From Clostridium sp. ZS2-4 (GTDB taxonomy: Bacteria > Bacillota > Clostridia > Clostridiales > Clostridiaceae): a stretch of DNA of 64,000 nt. Location of the stretch: assembly GCF_026719745.1 (NCBI RefSeq), contig NZ_JAPPRQ010000136.1:39115-103114 (forward strand). The letters are read 5' to 3'. The notes under the pieces are model-generated. The model did no database searches. It saw only the letters and a list, made by a program, of their open reading frames with translations, and was not told the DNA's origin. A program made the position numbers and the translations under genes. The stretch's first letter is position 1; the number at the start of each line of letters is the position of its first letter. Of the stretch, positions 16,965 to 27,222 are shown piece after piece.

Positions 16965-17675
16965 ATGATATCACCAGCTATGACTAAACTTATAGGATGT
17001 CTTCCAAAGGGAGTAGTTAAGTTTTTGTCCTCTAAGATAATATATGGATATGTAGATAAATATGCTAATATAAGAATAGAAAATGAAGAAAATTTAAGCG
17101 ATTTTAAAAGACCAGTTATATATGTATGTAATCATTTAAGTAATTCGGATGGTTTGATTTTACAGCGAGTTCTAAAAAATGATGATGTAACCTTTGTTGC
17201 TGGGGTAAAGTTAAATAGTAATTCACTTACCAGTATGGGAGTAAGTATAGTTAAGACAACACCAATTCAACCCAATACTGCTGATAAAGAAGGAATAAAA
17301 AGAATTATTTCTATTATTAAAAATGGGGGAAGTATGCTTATTTTCCCGGAAGGAACAAGAAGCAGAACTGGTAAATTAATTAAAGCAAAAAGAGGAATAA
17401 TTTTAATTGCAAAAATATGCAAGGTACCTATTGTGCCTTTGGGGATTACTGGAACGGAAAAGCTTTTGCCTATAAATAAGGAAGGTAAAATGGAAAAAGA
17501 AAAATTTAATTATGCTGATATTAATGTTAAAATAGGCAAATCATTCTCTCTACCTAAGAAAAATGCTGAAGAGACAGGTAGAGAATATGAAGAAAGAGCA
17601 CTTGAATTTTTAATGAATAATATAGCTGAGCTTTTACCAGAAGAATATAGAGGTGAGTATTCAGCTAAGAAGTAA
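16965..17675 (+). CDS. 1-acyl-sn-glycerol-3-phosphate acyltransferase (PlsC type)
   Basis: Transfers an acyl chain to lysophosphatidic acid or a similar acceptor at the membrane face. The 236-residue protein has the HX4D motif as NHLSNSDG (about residues 57-64) and the FPEGTRSRTGKL motif near residue 127. There is no strong membrane helix, as in short clostridial PlsC paralogues. AAAGGTGG precedes the ATG. The next gene, nth, starts 79 bp on behind a terminator. Confidence 0.88.
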   Translation: MISPAMTKLIGCLPKGVVKFLSSKIIYGYVDKYANIRIENEENLSDFKRPVIYVCNHLSNSDGLILQRVLKNDDVTFVAGVKLNSNSLTSMGVSIVKTTPIQPNTADKEGIKRIISIIKNGGSMLIFPEGTRSRTGKLIKAKRGIILIAKICKVPIVPLGITGTEKLLPINKEGKMEKEKFNYADINVKIGKSFSLPKKNAEETGREYEERALEFLMNNIAELLPEEYRGEYSAKK

Positions 17676-17695
17676 AAAAGAATTTTAGAATATAT

Positions 17696-17738
17696 AAAGA
17701 GCAGAACATAGAGAAATTCTAAGTTTTAGCTCTTTTTT
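17696..17738 (+). terminator. Terminator after plsC-like gene
   Basis: AAAGAGC / GCTCTTT arms around a 26-nt loop, followed by T-rich sequence; it lies just before nth. Confidence 0.65.
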
Positions 17739-17753
17739 GTGTAGGTGATGTAA

Positions 17754-18389
17754 ATGGAAAAAGATAGTATAAAAAAGGTGTTGGATATATTAAGTGAAAC
17801 TTATGAAGGAGCAAAGTGCGGATTGGAGCATAAATCTCCTTATGAATTATTAGTATCAACAATATTATCAGCCCAATGTACAGATGAAAGAGTTAATGTA
17901 GTAACAAAAGAACTGTATAAGGAATACAATACACCTGAAAAAATGATAATTTTAAATGACGGTGAGTTAGGGGAAAAAATAAAAAGCTGCGGACTTTACA
18001 GAAATAAAAGTAAAAATATTTTAGCTGCTTCCAAGGCTATTATAAATAATCATAATGGTCAAGTGCCAAGTACTATGGAGGAACTTACAAGACTTCCTGG
18101 GGTAGGCAGAAAAACTGCTAATGTTGTGCTTTCAAATGCATTTGGAGTACCAGCTATTGCAGTTGATACTCATGTTTTCAGAGTATCAAATAGAATAGGT
18201 ATTGCTGAAGGAAAAAATGTTGACCAAGTTGAAAAACAGTTAAGAGAGAATATACCAAAAGAAATGTGGAGTGATGCACACCACTATATTATATGGCATG
18301 GAAGAAAGATTTGTAAGGCGAGAAAGCCAGAATGTGAAAAATGTCCAATTGCTCCATATTGTGAATACTATAATAGTAAGCAGAATTAA
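17754..18389 (+). CDS. nth: Endonuclease III
   Basis: A DNA glycosylase/AP lyase that removes oxidised pyrimidines in base excision repair. The 211-residue protein has the LSAQCTDERVN start of the fold, the helix-hairpin-helix LPGVGRKTANVVL with its catalytic Lys (about residue 120), the catalytic Asp in AVDTHVFRVSNR, and the C-terminal 4Fe-4S ligands CX6CX2CX5C (CKARKPECEKCPIAPYC). The start ATG is preceded by GTAGGTGAT. It ends at its own strong terminator. Confidence 0.95.
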   Translation: MEKDSIKKVLDILSETYEGAKCGLEHKSPYELLVSTILSAQCTDERVNVVTKELYKEYNTPEKMIILNDGELGEKIKSCGLYRNKSKNILAASKAIINNHNGQVPSTMEELTRLPGVGRKTANVVLSNAFGVPAIAVDTHVFRVSNRIGIAEGKNVDQVEKQLRENIPKEMWSDAHHYIIWHGRKICKARKPECEKCPIAPYCEYYNSKQN

Positions 18390-18390
18390 A

Positions 18391-18443
18391 ATAATAGATA
18401 AAAGCGCTGATTTAACAAATAACCGCTTTTATCTATTATTTTT
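18391..18443 (+). terminator. Terminator after nth
   Basis: AATAGATAAAAGCG / CGCTTTTATCTATT stem and a T run. Confidence 0.88.
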
Positions 18444-18539
18444 TATTTTAAATTTTATAAAAATATATTAAGCAAATTATATATTAAAAGTAATATTATA
18501 GTAATATAAGTATTGTTTAACAAGAAATGGGGAGATTTT

Positions 18540-19466
18540 ATGAAGTGCGATGCTGTATTTGAAGGTGGAGGAATAAGAGGAATAGGAATGATTGGGGCTT
18601 TAAACTATTTTGAAAAAAGGGGATATAATTGGAGAAAGGTTGCAGGAACTTCTGTTGGAGCAATAATAGCTTCTTTTATTGCAGCTGGATATACTGCAAA
18701 AGAAATTGAGAATATAATGGCTGAAACTGATTTTTTGAAATTTTTAGACAGAGAAAGGGTGCAAAAAATTCCAGTGGTAGGAAAAGCTTTGGGAGTTTTA
18801 AAAGAAAAAGCTATATATTCTGGAAGTTATTTTGAAAGATGGATGGATGAAATGCTTTCAAGGAAAGGGGTTTCTAAATTTAAACATGTATGCAAAGAAG
18901 GAAAATGTAATCTTAAAGTTGTAGCTTCTGATATAACACGGAAGAAAATATTGATTCTTCCTGACGATCTTTATAATTATGGTTTCTATCCAATGGAATT
19001 TAAAATTTCAAAAGCTGTAAGAATGAGTATGAGCATACCTTTATATTTTAAACCCATAAAATTAAAGTATAAAGGTGGCACTAGTTATATTGTTGATGGA
19101 GGAGTATGCTGGAATTATCCGATTTCAATATTTGATATAAATGGTATTCCAGAGGTCCCAACTATAGGATTTAAATTTAAAAATGTAATTACAAGTAATA
19201 CTTTAGAAAGCAAAACAGATACTATAGCTTATTTATTGGATGTAGCAAATACAATGTGCGCTAAGAGAAATGATAAATGTTTAAATCAGGAGGATAAGAG
19301 CAGAACAGTATTTATACCGACACTGGGAGTAGATGTAACAGATTTTAATATTTCAAAACAAAAAAGCATACGTTTGTTTAAATCTGGATATAGAGCTGCA
19401 AAAGAATTTTTGAAAGGGTGGGATTTTGAAGAATATATAAAAGAATATAGAAAAGTATCGGTTTAA
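18540..19466 (+). CDS. Patatin-like phospholipase
   Basis: A 308-residue patatin-fold lipid acyl hydrolase. The oxyanion loop GGGIRG (about residues 8-13), nucleophile elbow GTSVGA (Ser near residue 38) and the Asp of DGG (about residue 186) make up a complete catalytic dyad. There is no signal peptide, so it acts in the cytoplasm or at the inner membrane face. The ATG at 18540 follows TGGGGAGA; a TTG nine codons upstream is less likely. It is monocistronic; no partner is evident. Confidence 0.9.
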   Translation: MKCDAVFEGGGIRGIGMIGALNYFEKRGYNWRKVAGTSVGAIIASFIAAGYTAKEIENIMAETDFLKFLDRERVQKIPVVGKALGVLKEKAIYSGSYFERWMDEMLSRKGVSKFKHVCKEGKCNLKVVASDITRKKILILPDDLYNYGFYPMEFKISKAVRMSMSIPLYFKPIKLKYKGGTSYIVDGGVCWNYPISIFDINGIPEVPTIGFKFKNVITSNTLESKTDTIAYLLDVANTMCAKRNDKCLNQEDKSRTVFIPTLGVDVTDFNISKQKSIRLFKSGYRAAKEFLKGWDFEEYIKEYRKVSV

Positions 19467-19588
19467 ATTAGTGTTTTGTGTATTGCCATAATATTGAATT
19501 TGAAATAATAGTAAATTATAATTAGTAATTGAAATCTAAAAAAAAGGAATATTAAGTAGTAACAGCTATAAAAAAAGGAGAGGTTAAA

Positions 19589-20410
19589 GTGAAGTACAAG
19601 TTGATATGTTTAGATATGGATGGCACACTGTTGAATAGTGGAAATATAGTTAGTGAAAGAAATAAAGAAGCTATAAAAAAAGCACATGATAAAGGGGTAA
19701 AAGTTGCTATAACTACAGGCAGATTGTTTACTTCAGCTAAATATTATGCTGGACTTATAGGAATAGAGGCACCCATAATAGCTTCAAATGGTTCTTATAT
19801 TAGAGAAAAAGATAAAGATGAGGTAATATACGAGTGTTTGCTTGGAAAAGAAAATTGTGAAAAAATATGGTCTGTAATAGAAAAATATGATTTTTTTAAT
19901 TGCCTTAATACACATGATACTATTATTTCCAATAAGCCATTTCCAAGTGAATATGCTTATCGCAAATTAAACAATGATTTACCTGAAAATATGAAAATTA
20001 AATTGGAGGTAGCTTCTGATTTTAACCAGGCTATTGAAAAATATAAGGATGAAATTCTTAAATCCATATGTATTAGCAAAGATTACGATAAAGTAAGAAA
20101 AGCTAAAGAGGAAATAAGTGCTTATGATGAATTTGAAGTAGTAAGTTCCAATTTTAATAACTTTGAAATAATGAAAAAAGGTGTTTCAAAAGGCAAAGCA
20201 GTAGAGAGGCTTGCGCAGTTTTATGGTTTCGATAGAGGAGATATAATCTGTATGGGTGATGCAGAAAACGACTTATCTATGATTGAATATGCAGGTATGG
20301 GAATAGCTATGGGGAACGCTGAAGAGTATGTAAAAGAAAAGGCTGATTATGTTACTGATACAAACAATAATGATGGTGTTGCTAAGGCTATTCAAAAATT
20401 TGTCTTATAA
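19589..20410 (+). CDS. Cof-type HAD superfamily phosphatase
   Basis: A 273-residue cytoplasmic phosphatase of the Cof/YidA class. Motif I DMDGTLL (nucleophile Asp near residue 8), motif II in ITTGR, and motif III/IV GDAENDLSMIEYAG are intact, with a C2-type cap between. Substrates of this class are usually sugar phosphates or cofactors; the specific one cannot be told. The start is GTG at 19589 behind AAAAGGAGAGG. Confidence 0.9.
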   Translation: MKYKLICLDMDGTLLNSGNIVSERNKEAIKKAHDKGVKVAITTGRLFTSAKYYAGLIGIEAPIIASNGSYIREKDKDEVIYECLLGKENCEKIWSVIEKYDFFNCLNTHDTIISNKPFPSEYAYRKLNNDLPENMKIKLEVASDFNQAIEKYKDEILKSICISKDYDKVRKAKEEISAYDEFEVVSSNFNNFEIMKKGVSKGKAVERLAQFYGFDRGDIICMGDAENDLSMIEYAGMGIAMGNAEEYVKEKADYVTDTNNNDGVAKAIQKFVL

Positions 20411-20529
20411 TTAATTCAGAAAATTGTAAATTTATTTTTAAGGTTAAGTATTTGCAGTGTTTTTACTTTACCTCATATGGTAATTAAGGTAATATATAAT
20501 GTGTGGTACTTCAAAGGGGGAAAAGAAAA

Positions 20530-21015
20530 ATGAAAATTGACAGACCAAATTTGCATATAGTTTTATTTGAACCAGAGATTCCTCAAAACACAGGAAATAT
20601 TGGAAGAACTTGTGTGTTGACGAATTGCAGACTGCATTTGATTAAACCATTAGGATTTACTTTAGATGATAAACAGGTGAAAAGAGCAGGTCTAGATTAT
20701 TGGCCTTCGTTAGATATAGAGGTACATGAATCCTTTGATGATATGATAGAAAAGTATCCAGATGCTACAATTTATTTGTCAACTACAAAAGGAACTAAAT
20801 ATCATCATGATGAAGTTGAATATAAGCATGGAGACTTTATTGTATTTGGTAGAGAATCTTCAGGACTACCTGATTATATTAGAGATAGATATGTTGAAAA
20901 TAGAATTAGAGTTCCTATGTTGGAAACAACAACAAGATCTTTAAATCTTTCTAACACGGTATCGATTGTAGCTTATGAAGCTTTAAGACAGTTAGGCTTT
21001 CCAGGAATGAAATAG
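20530..21015 (+). CDS. trmL: tRNA (cytidine(34)-2'-O)-methyltransferase
   Basis: A SpoU/TrmD-fold (SPOUT) enzyme that methylates the 2'-O of the wobble base in tRNA-Leu. The 161-residue protein has EPEIPQNTGNIGRTC (N-terminal motif), FGRESSGLPDYI (SAM-binding knot) and RSLNLSNTVSIVAYEALRQ (C-terminal knot). The ATG at 20530 follows AAAGGGGGA. It lies 11 bp before the degV gene, so the two are probably cotranscribed. Confidence 0.93.
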   Translation: MKIDRPNLHIVLFEPEIPQNTGNIGRTCVLTNCRLHLIKPLGFTLDDKQVKRAGLDYWPSLDIEVHESFDDMIEKYPDATIYLSTTKGTKYHHDEVEYKHGDFIVFGRESSGLPDYIRDRYVENRIRVPMLETTTRSLNLSNTVSIVAYEALRQLGFPGMK

Positions 21016-21026
21016 GAGGAAAGGCT

Positions 21027-21860
21027 ATGGAAAAGATTAAGATTATTACAGATAGTACCGTAGACTTAAACAAAGAAATAATAGAAAAATATGATTTAGA
21101 AGTTATACCTTTAGTAGTTAATTTTGGAGAAGAAAGTTATCTGGATGGGGCTGACATTGATGTCCATGAATTTTTAAGAAGAATAAAAGAAGAAGATATT
21201 TTTCCCACTACTACTCAAATTAATCCATATAGATTTTATGAATATTATAAGAAATATATAGATGAAGGGTACAAAATAATTTCCATACACATTTCTTCTA
21301 AAATGAGTGGTACATATGGTTCTGCTTGTATTGCCAAGGAGATGCTGGGAACTGATGATATAGTAGTTATAGATAGTATGAATGTTACAGCGGGTTTAGG
21401 ATTACTAGTTATTAAAGCAGCAGAATTAAGAGAAAAAGGATATAATATTTATGAAATTGAAGAAAAAATAAATGAAATCATTCCTCATGTAAAAAGTGCT
21501 TATGCCTTTTCAAGTTTGGATAACTTAGTAAAAGGAGGAAGGCTTTCTAAAACTGCTGGAGCTATTGGAAGTTTTCTTGGAATTAAGTTAATATTAGAAT
21601 CTGCTAATGGTGAAATGGCAGTTATGGACAAGGTTAGAGGAACAAAAAAAGCTATTAGAAGGATTTTGAAAGAATTAGAGAAAATGAATGACAAAGAAAG
21701 ATGTATATTACTTCATATAGACAATTATGATGTTTTACCAGCGCTTAGAGAAGAATTGAACAGTAGACAAAGCAACTATAGTGAGTGTGAGGTAGGATGC
21801 GTAGTAGGAACTCATTCAGGACCAGATGCATGTGGTATTGCTTATGTTGAAAAATATTAA
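21027..21860 (+). CDS. DegV family fatty acid-binding protein
   Basis: A 277-residue DegV/FakB-type protein that binds a fatty acid, in known cases for delivery to the kinase FakA. The opening IITDSTVDLNKEI, then HISSKMSGTYGSA and the SLDNLVKGGRLSKTAG loop are family hallmarks. No fakA is adjacent. It is translated directly after trmL with AGGAGGA before its ATG, and a strong terminator follows. Confidence 0.9.
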   Translation: MEKIKIITDSTVDLNKEIIEKYDLEVIPLVVNFGEESYLDGADIDVHEFLRRIKEEDIFPTTTQINPYRFYEYYKKYIDEGYKIISIHISSKMSGTYGSACIAKEMLGTDDIVVIDSMNVTAGLGLLVIKAAELREKGYNIYEIEEKINEIIPHVKSAYAFSSLDNLVKGGRLSKTAGAIGSFLGIKLILESANGEMAVMDKVRGTKKAIRRILKELEKMNDKERCILLHIDNYDVLPALREELNSRQSNYSECEVGCVVGTHSGPDACGIAYVEKY

Positions 21861-21877
21861 AAATATAATAAATTTTT

Positions 21878-21925
21878 AAAGAAAACACAAATATATAGTG
21901 AGTTTATATTTGTGTTTTTCTTTAA
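21878..21925 (+). terminator. Terminator after degV
   Basis: AAAGAAAACACAAATATA / TATATTTGTGTTTTTCTTT stem of about 18 bp with T-rich 3' side. Confidence 0.85.
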
Positions 21926-22057
21926 AAAAGTTAAAAAACATATTATATTAAAATTAAATTCTATGAAATATGTAAAAAAGATATAAATTTACATATTTTT
22001 CATATATAAAGTTTATGGTATAATGTTAGTGGACTATATGTAAAGTGGTGATAATAT

Positions 22058-23425
22058 ATGAAAATGGAGTTTAAATTAAATTTAACTCAAGAACAAAAAT
22101 TAATAATGACACAACAAATGCAGTTATCAGTAAAATTGCTTCAAATGTCTAATTTCGAAATTCAAAGACATATAGAAAAAGAGCTACAAGAGAATCCTGT
22201 TTTAGATGCGGAATACAAGAAAAATGACAATGAAAAAATAAATGATGAAATCGATTATAAAAAACTGATAAAATATTTTGAATTTGATGACTATGGACAC
22301 AGCAGTTATATTAAAAATGAAGAAGAAGTATCACCGTTTAATTTTATTAGTGCTAAAAAATCATTAAAGGAATTTTTATTGGAGCAAGTTATTGATTTGA
22401 ATGAAACAACGTATGTAAAATCTATTTGTGAATATATGGTTGAAAATATAGATGAAAGAGGATATTTGAGTACTAAGTTAGAAGATATTGCATATGAATT
22501 GTCTATTTCAGAAGAATTATCAGAAGAATGCCTTGAAATTGTACAATCTCTTGAACCTATTGGTATAGGAGCCAGAGATATAAAGGAATGTTTAAAAATA
22601 CAATTAATTGAAAAGGGTTTAGATGATGAAAAAATTTTAAAAATTATAGATGAGTATTTAGAGCTACTGGCTGAAAATAAATACAACATAATTGCTAAAA
22701 AATTAAAGATAACTGCTAAAGAGGCACAAGAGTATGGAGATATAATAAAGAGCTTGGAACCTAAACCTTCAAGAGGATTTTATACTGGAGAGGAAACAAA
22801 ATATATAGTTCCAGAAGCATATATAAAAAAGATAGATGGAGAATATTATATAATGATGAACAATGGTACTATACCTAAGCTTAATATAAATGGATTGTAT
22901 AAAAATATAATAAACAACGAAGAAGATAAGCAAACGGTAAAGTTTGTAAAAGGAAAATTAAATAGTGCTGTTTTTCTAATTAAGAGTATTAACCAAAGAG
23001 AAAATACAATATACAGTATTCTGGAAAAAATATTGGAAATACAAAAAGATTACTTTGATTTAGGTGATGAATATTTAAAACCTATGACTTTAAAAGAAAT
23101 TGCAGATAATTTGGAAATACATGAATCTACTGTAAGCAGAGCTATTAGAGACAAGTATATTCATACAGATAAAGGAACCATAAAAATAAAAGATTTATTT
23201 ACAACAGGTATTTCAAGAGTTGACAGCTTTGAAGATATATCAGCAAGGATTATCAAAAAAGAAATTGAAGAATTGGTGAATAATGAGGATAAAAAGAAAC
23301 CTCTTTCAGATCAAAAAATATGTGATTTATTAAAAGAAAAAAATATTGATATTTCAAGAAGAACCATAGCTAAGTATAGAGAAGAAATAGGAATAAAATC
23401 ATCAAGCAAAAGGAAAAGATTTTGA
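22058..23425 (+). CDS. rpoN: RNA polymerase sigma-54 factor
   Basis: An alternative sigma factor needing enhancer-binding activators. The 455-residue protein has the Gln/Leu-rich activator-interacting region I (residues 5-50), the core-binding domain (about 80-260), an HTH with ESTVSRAIRDKYI (about 355-375), and the C-terminal RpoN box ISRRTIAKYREE that reads the -24 element. The start ATG lies behind GTGGTGAT. It ends in a terminator just before the cggR promoter, so the two are adjacent but separate units. Confidence 0.95.
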   Translation: MKMEFKLNLTQEQKLIMTQQMQLSVKLLQMSNFEIQRHIEKELQENPVLDAEYKKNDNEKINDEIDYKKLIKYFEFDDYGHSSYIKNEEEVSPFNFISAKKSLKEFLLEQVIDLNETTYVKSICEYMVENIDERGYLSTKLEDIAYELSISEELSEECLEIVQSLEPIGIGARDIKECLKIQLIEKGLDDEKILKIIDEYLELLAENKYNIIAKKLKITAKEAQEYGDIIKSLEPKPSRGFYTGEETKYIVPEAYIKKIDGEYYIMMNNGTIPKLNINGLYKNIINNEEDKQTVKFVKGKLNSAVFLIKSINQRENTIYSILEKILEIQKDYFDLGDEYLKPMTLKEIADNLEIHESTVSRAIRDKYIHTDKGTIKIKDLFTTGISRVDSFEDISARIIKKEIEELVNNEDKKKPLSDQKICDLLKEKNIDISRRTIAKYREEIGIKSSSKRKRF

Positions 23426-23442
23426 AATCTTTTCCTTTTTTT
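23408..23442 (+). terminator. Terminator overlapping the rpoN stop
   Basis: AAAAGGAAAAGATTT / AAATCTTTTCCTTTT stem with a 2-nt loop and T run; an 18-nt A run follows at 23466-23482. Confidence 0.88.
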
Positions 23443-23495
23443 ATACTCAAAACAAGTAAATTCAAAAAAAAAAAAAAAAAAATTTCTGAAATATC

Positions 23496-23555
23496 TTTTA
23501 AAAAACCTATATTACGTTTATAATATTAGTGGGACATAAATTAAACAAGTGGGAC
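23496..23555 (+). promoter_or_regulatory. cggR promoter and CggR operator
   Basis: TTTTAA (23496-23501), 17 bp, TATAAT (23519-23524), then after 4 nt two GTGGGAC boxes at 23529 and 23549, 20 bp apart. The layout is the same, base for base in spacing, as before pgk. CggR represses its own operon in Bacillus through GGGAC boxes at this spacing, relieved by fructose 1,6-bisphosphate. Confidence 0.8.
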
Positions 23556-23581
23556 GTCAAAAGACCAAAGAGGTGTTTTGT

Positions 23582-24631
23582 TTGCAATATAATTTAGAAG
23601 TACAAAAGAAGGTAGTACCAGAGTTATTAGAACTATTGGAGAAAAGATATAATATTCTCACTACTATATATTATAACCAACCCATAGGGAGAAGAATGCT
23701 TGCCAGTCACTTGGGAATTGGTGAGAGAATAGTAAGAAATGAGGTAAGTTTCTTAAAAAATCAAAATTTAATAGATATTAATAGTGATGGAATGACAGTA
23801 AACCATGAAGGAAAGGAAATTCTAGAAAAACTAAAAGAATTCGTTCATGAGTTAAAAGGTTTATCGGATATGGAAGATTTTTTGAAAAAGCATTTGGATT
23901 TAAAAGATGTTATGGTTGTTCCAGGTAATGTTGATGAAAATGAACTTGTTTTAGATGAAATGGGAAAAAGCGCCTCAAACTATTTAAAAGATTTATTGCA
24001 AGATAAGATGATAATGGCTTTAACTGGTGGTACAACAGTAAAGAAAATGGTTGATAATATGCAAGAAACAACCGAGTACAGACATCTGTTGATTGTACCT
24101 GCTAGAGGTGGTTTAGGAAGAAATGTGCAAATACAAGCAAATACTTTAGTTGCTAAACTTGCGCATAAGTTATCAGCTGATTACAGAATGCTTCAATTAC
24201 TGGAAAATGTTGACTATGCTGAGATATATGCTATACTAAATGAGGAAAGTATAAAAGAAGTTCAAGAAAGCATTAGAAAAGCCAATGTATTAGTTTATGG
24301 AATTGGTAAAGCTGACGAAATGGCAAAAAAAAGAGGTCTTAATGAAGAAGAAATAAAGGCTCTTAAAGAAGAAGGTGCTGTTGGAGAAGCTTTTGGATGT
24401 TATTTTGACATAAAAGGAAATGTTTTATTTTCGACACCTACCGCAGGAATTAAGAGCGAGGACACTAAAAACATTGAATATTGTATCTCTATTGCTGGAG
24501 GAAAGAGTAAAGGAGAAGCTATTATTGGTGTCCAAAGATATAATGCTAAAAATATCTTAATAACAGATGAAGGCGCTGCTAAAGAGATTATAAGTATTAT
24601 AAAAAAGGAACAAGACAATAAACATAATTAA
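23582..24631 (+). CDS. cggR: Central glycolytic genes regulator CggR (SorC family)
   Basis: A DNA-binding repressor whose effector in Bacillus is fructose 1,6-bisphosphate. The 349-residue protein has an N-terminal winged HTH (about 25-75, IGRRMLASHLGIGERIVRNEVSFL) and a SorC sugar-binding domain with ALTGGTTVKKM and VPARGGLGRN phosphate-site motifs. I chose the TTG at 23582 because AGAGGTG lies six bases before it; longer starts overlap the operator. It is directly upstream of gap, as in other Firmicutes. Confidence 0.92.
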   Translation: MQYNLEVQKKVVPELLELLEKRYNILTTIYYNQPIGRRMLASHLGIGERIVRNEVSFLKNQNLIDINSDGMTVNHEGKEILEKLKEFVHELKGLSDMEDFLKKHLDLKDVMVVPGNVDENELVLDEMGKSASNYLKDLLQDKMIMALTGGTTVKKMVDNMQETTEYRHLLIVPARGGLGRNVQIQANTLVAKLAHKLSADYRMLQLLENVDYAEIYAILNEESIKEVQESIRKANVLVYGIGKADEMAKKRGLNEEEIKALKEEGAVGEAFGCYFDIKGNVLFSTPTAGIKSEDTKNIEYCISIAGGKSKGEAIIGVQRYNAKNILITDEGAAKEIISIIKKEQDNKHN

Positions 24632-24697
24632 ATAAAAAAGTTAAAATAATTATATTAAAAATATAATTGATATAAAAAAATTTAGGAGGTAATTTTA

Positions 24698-25702
24698 ATG
24701 ACAAAAGTAGCTATTAATGGTTTTGGAAGAATAGGAAGATTAGCATTAAGATTAATGATTGACAACCCAGAATTTGAAGTGGTTGCAATAAATGATTTAA
24801 CAGATGCTAAGACTTTAGCACACTTATTCAAATATGATTCAGCTCAAGGAAGATTCAATGGTGAAATCGAAGTTAAAGAAGGAGCTTTCATAGTTAATGG
24901 AAAAGAAATAAAAGTTACTGCTGAAAGAAACCCTGCTGATTTACCATGGGGAGAATTAGGAGTAGATATCGTTTTAGAATGTACTGGTTTCTTTGCTTCA
25001 AAAGAAAAAGCTTCAGCTCATGTAAAAGCTGGTGCTAAAAAAGTTGTTATATCAGCTCCAGCTGGAAATGACCTTCCAACTGTAGTTTTCAATGTAAATC
25101 ACGATATATTAAAAGGAGAAGAAACAGTTATATCAGGTGCTTCATGTACTACTAACTGCTTAGCTCCAATGGCTAAAGTCTTAAATGACAGCTTTGGATT
25201 AACTAAAGGATTCATGACTACAATCCACGCTTATACAAATGACCAAAATACTTTAGATGCTCCACACGGAAAAGGTGATTTAAGAAGAGCAAGAGCTGCA
25301 GCTGCAAGTATTATTCCAAACTCAACTGGAGCTGCTAAAGCTATCGGTTTAGTTATTCCAGAATTAGCAGGTAAATTAGATGGAAATGCTCAAAGAGTTC
25401 CAGTTATAACTGGTTCAATTACTGAGTTAGTTTGTACTTTAGATAAAAAAGTTACTGCTGAAGAAATTAACGCTGCTATGAACGCTGCTGCTAATGAATC
25501 ATTCGGATACACTGAAGATCCAATCGTATCATCAGATATCGTAGGAATTAACTTTGGATCATTATTTGATGGAACTCAAACTAAAGTAATGGAAGTTAAT
25601 GGAGAACAATTAGTTAAAGTTGCTTCTTGGTATGATAATGAAATGTCATATACTTCACAATTAATCAGAACTTTAAAATACTTTGCAAACCTTGCAAAAT
25701 AA
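24698..25702 (+). CDS. gap: Glyceraldehyde-3-phosphate dehydrogenase, type I
   Basis: Oxidises glyceraldehyde 3-phosphate to 1,3-bisphosphoglycerate with NAD+. The 334-residue protein has the NAD-binding GFGRIGR and the adenine-ribose Asp in INDLTD (NAD rather than NADP preference), catalytic Cys in SCTTNC near residue 152, and the His in TIHAYTNDQ. Its codons are those of a very highly expressed gene. AGGAGG precedes the ATG, 66 bp after cggR. A strong terminator follows, separating it from the second gap. Confidence 0.96.
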   Translation: MTKVAINGFGRIGRLALRLMIDNPEFEVVAINDLTDAKTLAHLFKYDSAQGRFNGEIEVKEGAFIVNGKEIKVTAERNPADLPWGELGVDIVLECTGFFASKEKASAHVKAGAKKVVISAPAGNDLPTVVFNVNHDILKGEETVISGASCTTNCLAPMAKVLNDSFGLTKGFMTTIHAYTNDQNTLDAPHGKGDLRRARAAAASIIPNSTGAAKAIGLVIPELAGKLDGNAQRVPVITGSITELVCTLDKKVTAEEINAAMNAAANESFGYTEDPIVSSDIVGINFGSLFDGTQTKVMEVNGEQLVKVASWYDNEMSYTSQLIRTLKYFANLAK

Positions 25703-25765
25703 TTTAGGACAGTCCTAAATGTAGTTATTGATTTAATTGAATGCAGTGTATGTGCACTAAAATAA

Positions 25766-25816
25766 AAAGACACATCTATCTTGTATTAATAACAAGATAG
25801 ATGTGTCTTTGTTTTA
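25766..25816 (+). terminator. Strong terminator after gap
   Basis: AAGACACATCTATCTTGT / ACAAGATAGATGTGTCTT, an 18-bp stem with a 7-nt loop, followed by TGTTTT. Confidence 0.92.
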
Positions 25817-25830
25817 TATAAATTTATAAA

Positions 25831-25860
25831 TTGCATAAGAAATGAGAACACTAATATAGA
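25831..25860 (+). promoter_or_regulatory. Probable promoter of the second gap gene
   Basis: TTGCAT, 18 bp, TATAGA. No GGGAC operator is near it, so it appears to be outside CggR control. Confidence 0.5.
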
Positions 25861-25914
25861 TAATCCAAATTAGATATATATAAAATATATAAATAAGATT
25901 ATTCTAGGAGGTAA

Positions 25915-26928
<1,014 letters not shown>

Positions 26929-26949
26929 AATATAATCCTATTTTTAACA

Positions 26950-27004
26950 AATCATAAAAAAAGACTTATTTTTTTGTGAATTTAAATCTTTTTTTATGAT
27001 TTTA
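26950..27004 (+). terminator. Terminator after second gap
   Basis: AATCATAAAAAAAGA / TCTTTTTTTATGATT stem around a 22-nt loop, with T-rich 3' side. Confidence 0.8.
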
Positions 27005-27079
27005 CTGAAATTTTAATAATTATTGATTGATTTATGCATAATAATAAAAGGATAAGTACAATTAATTATTAAGTTATAC

Positions 27080-27108
27080 TTGATTTTTAACCCCCTTTAT
27101 CGTATATT
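27080..27108 (+). promoter_or_regulatory. Promoter of the BMP/nucleoside transporter operon
   Basis: TTGATT, 17 bp, TATATT. Transcription should start around 27115, before a cre-like site. Confidence 0.6.
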
Positions 27109-27156
27109 ATATATAGGGTTTGATAGAAAAAATTACAAATTTGTAGTACTTTTTTC

Positions 27157-27170
27157 GGTAAGCGGTTACA
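27157..27170 (+). promoter_or_regulatory. cre-like catabolite (CcpA) site
   Basis: GGTAAGCGGTTACA matches the cre consensus TGWAANCGNTNWCA at 13 of 14 positions by eye. It lies about 45 bp after the predicted start, where CcpA would block elongation. A weaker match, TGGAAACGATTAAG, follows about 18 bp on. Confidence 0.6.
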
Positions 27171-27222
27171 TATTGAAAACCTTTACTGGAAACGATTAAG
27201 TTAGTCTTAGGAGGGAAGGTTT

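Noticed and set aside
21500..21694. Minus-strand frame inside the degV gene
   Set aside because: Shadow of a conserved gene on the plus strand; no ribosome site.
27060..27220. Possible purine riboswitch before the nucleoside importer
   Set aside because: The conserved junction and loop sequences of the purine aptamer are absent; a promoter and a cre-like site explain the region better.
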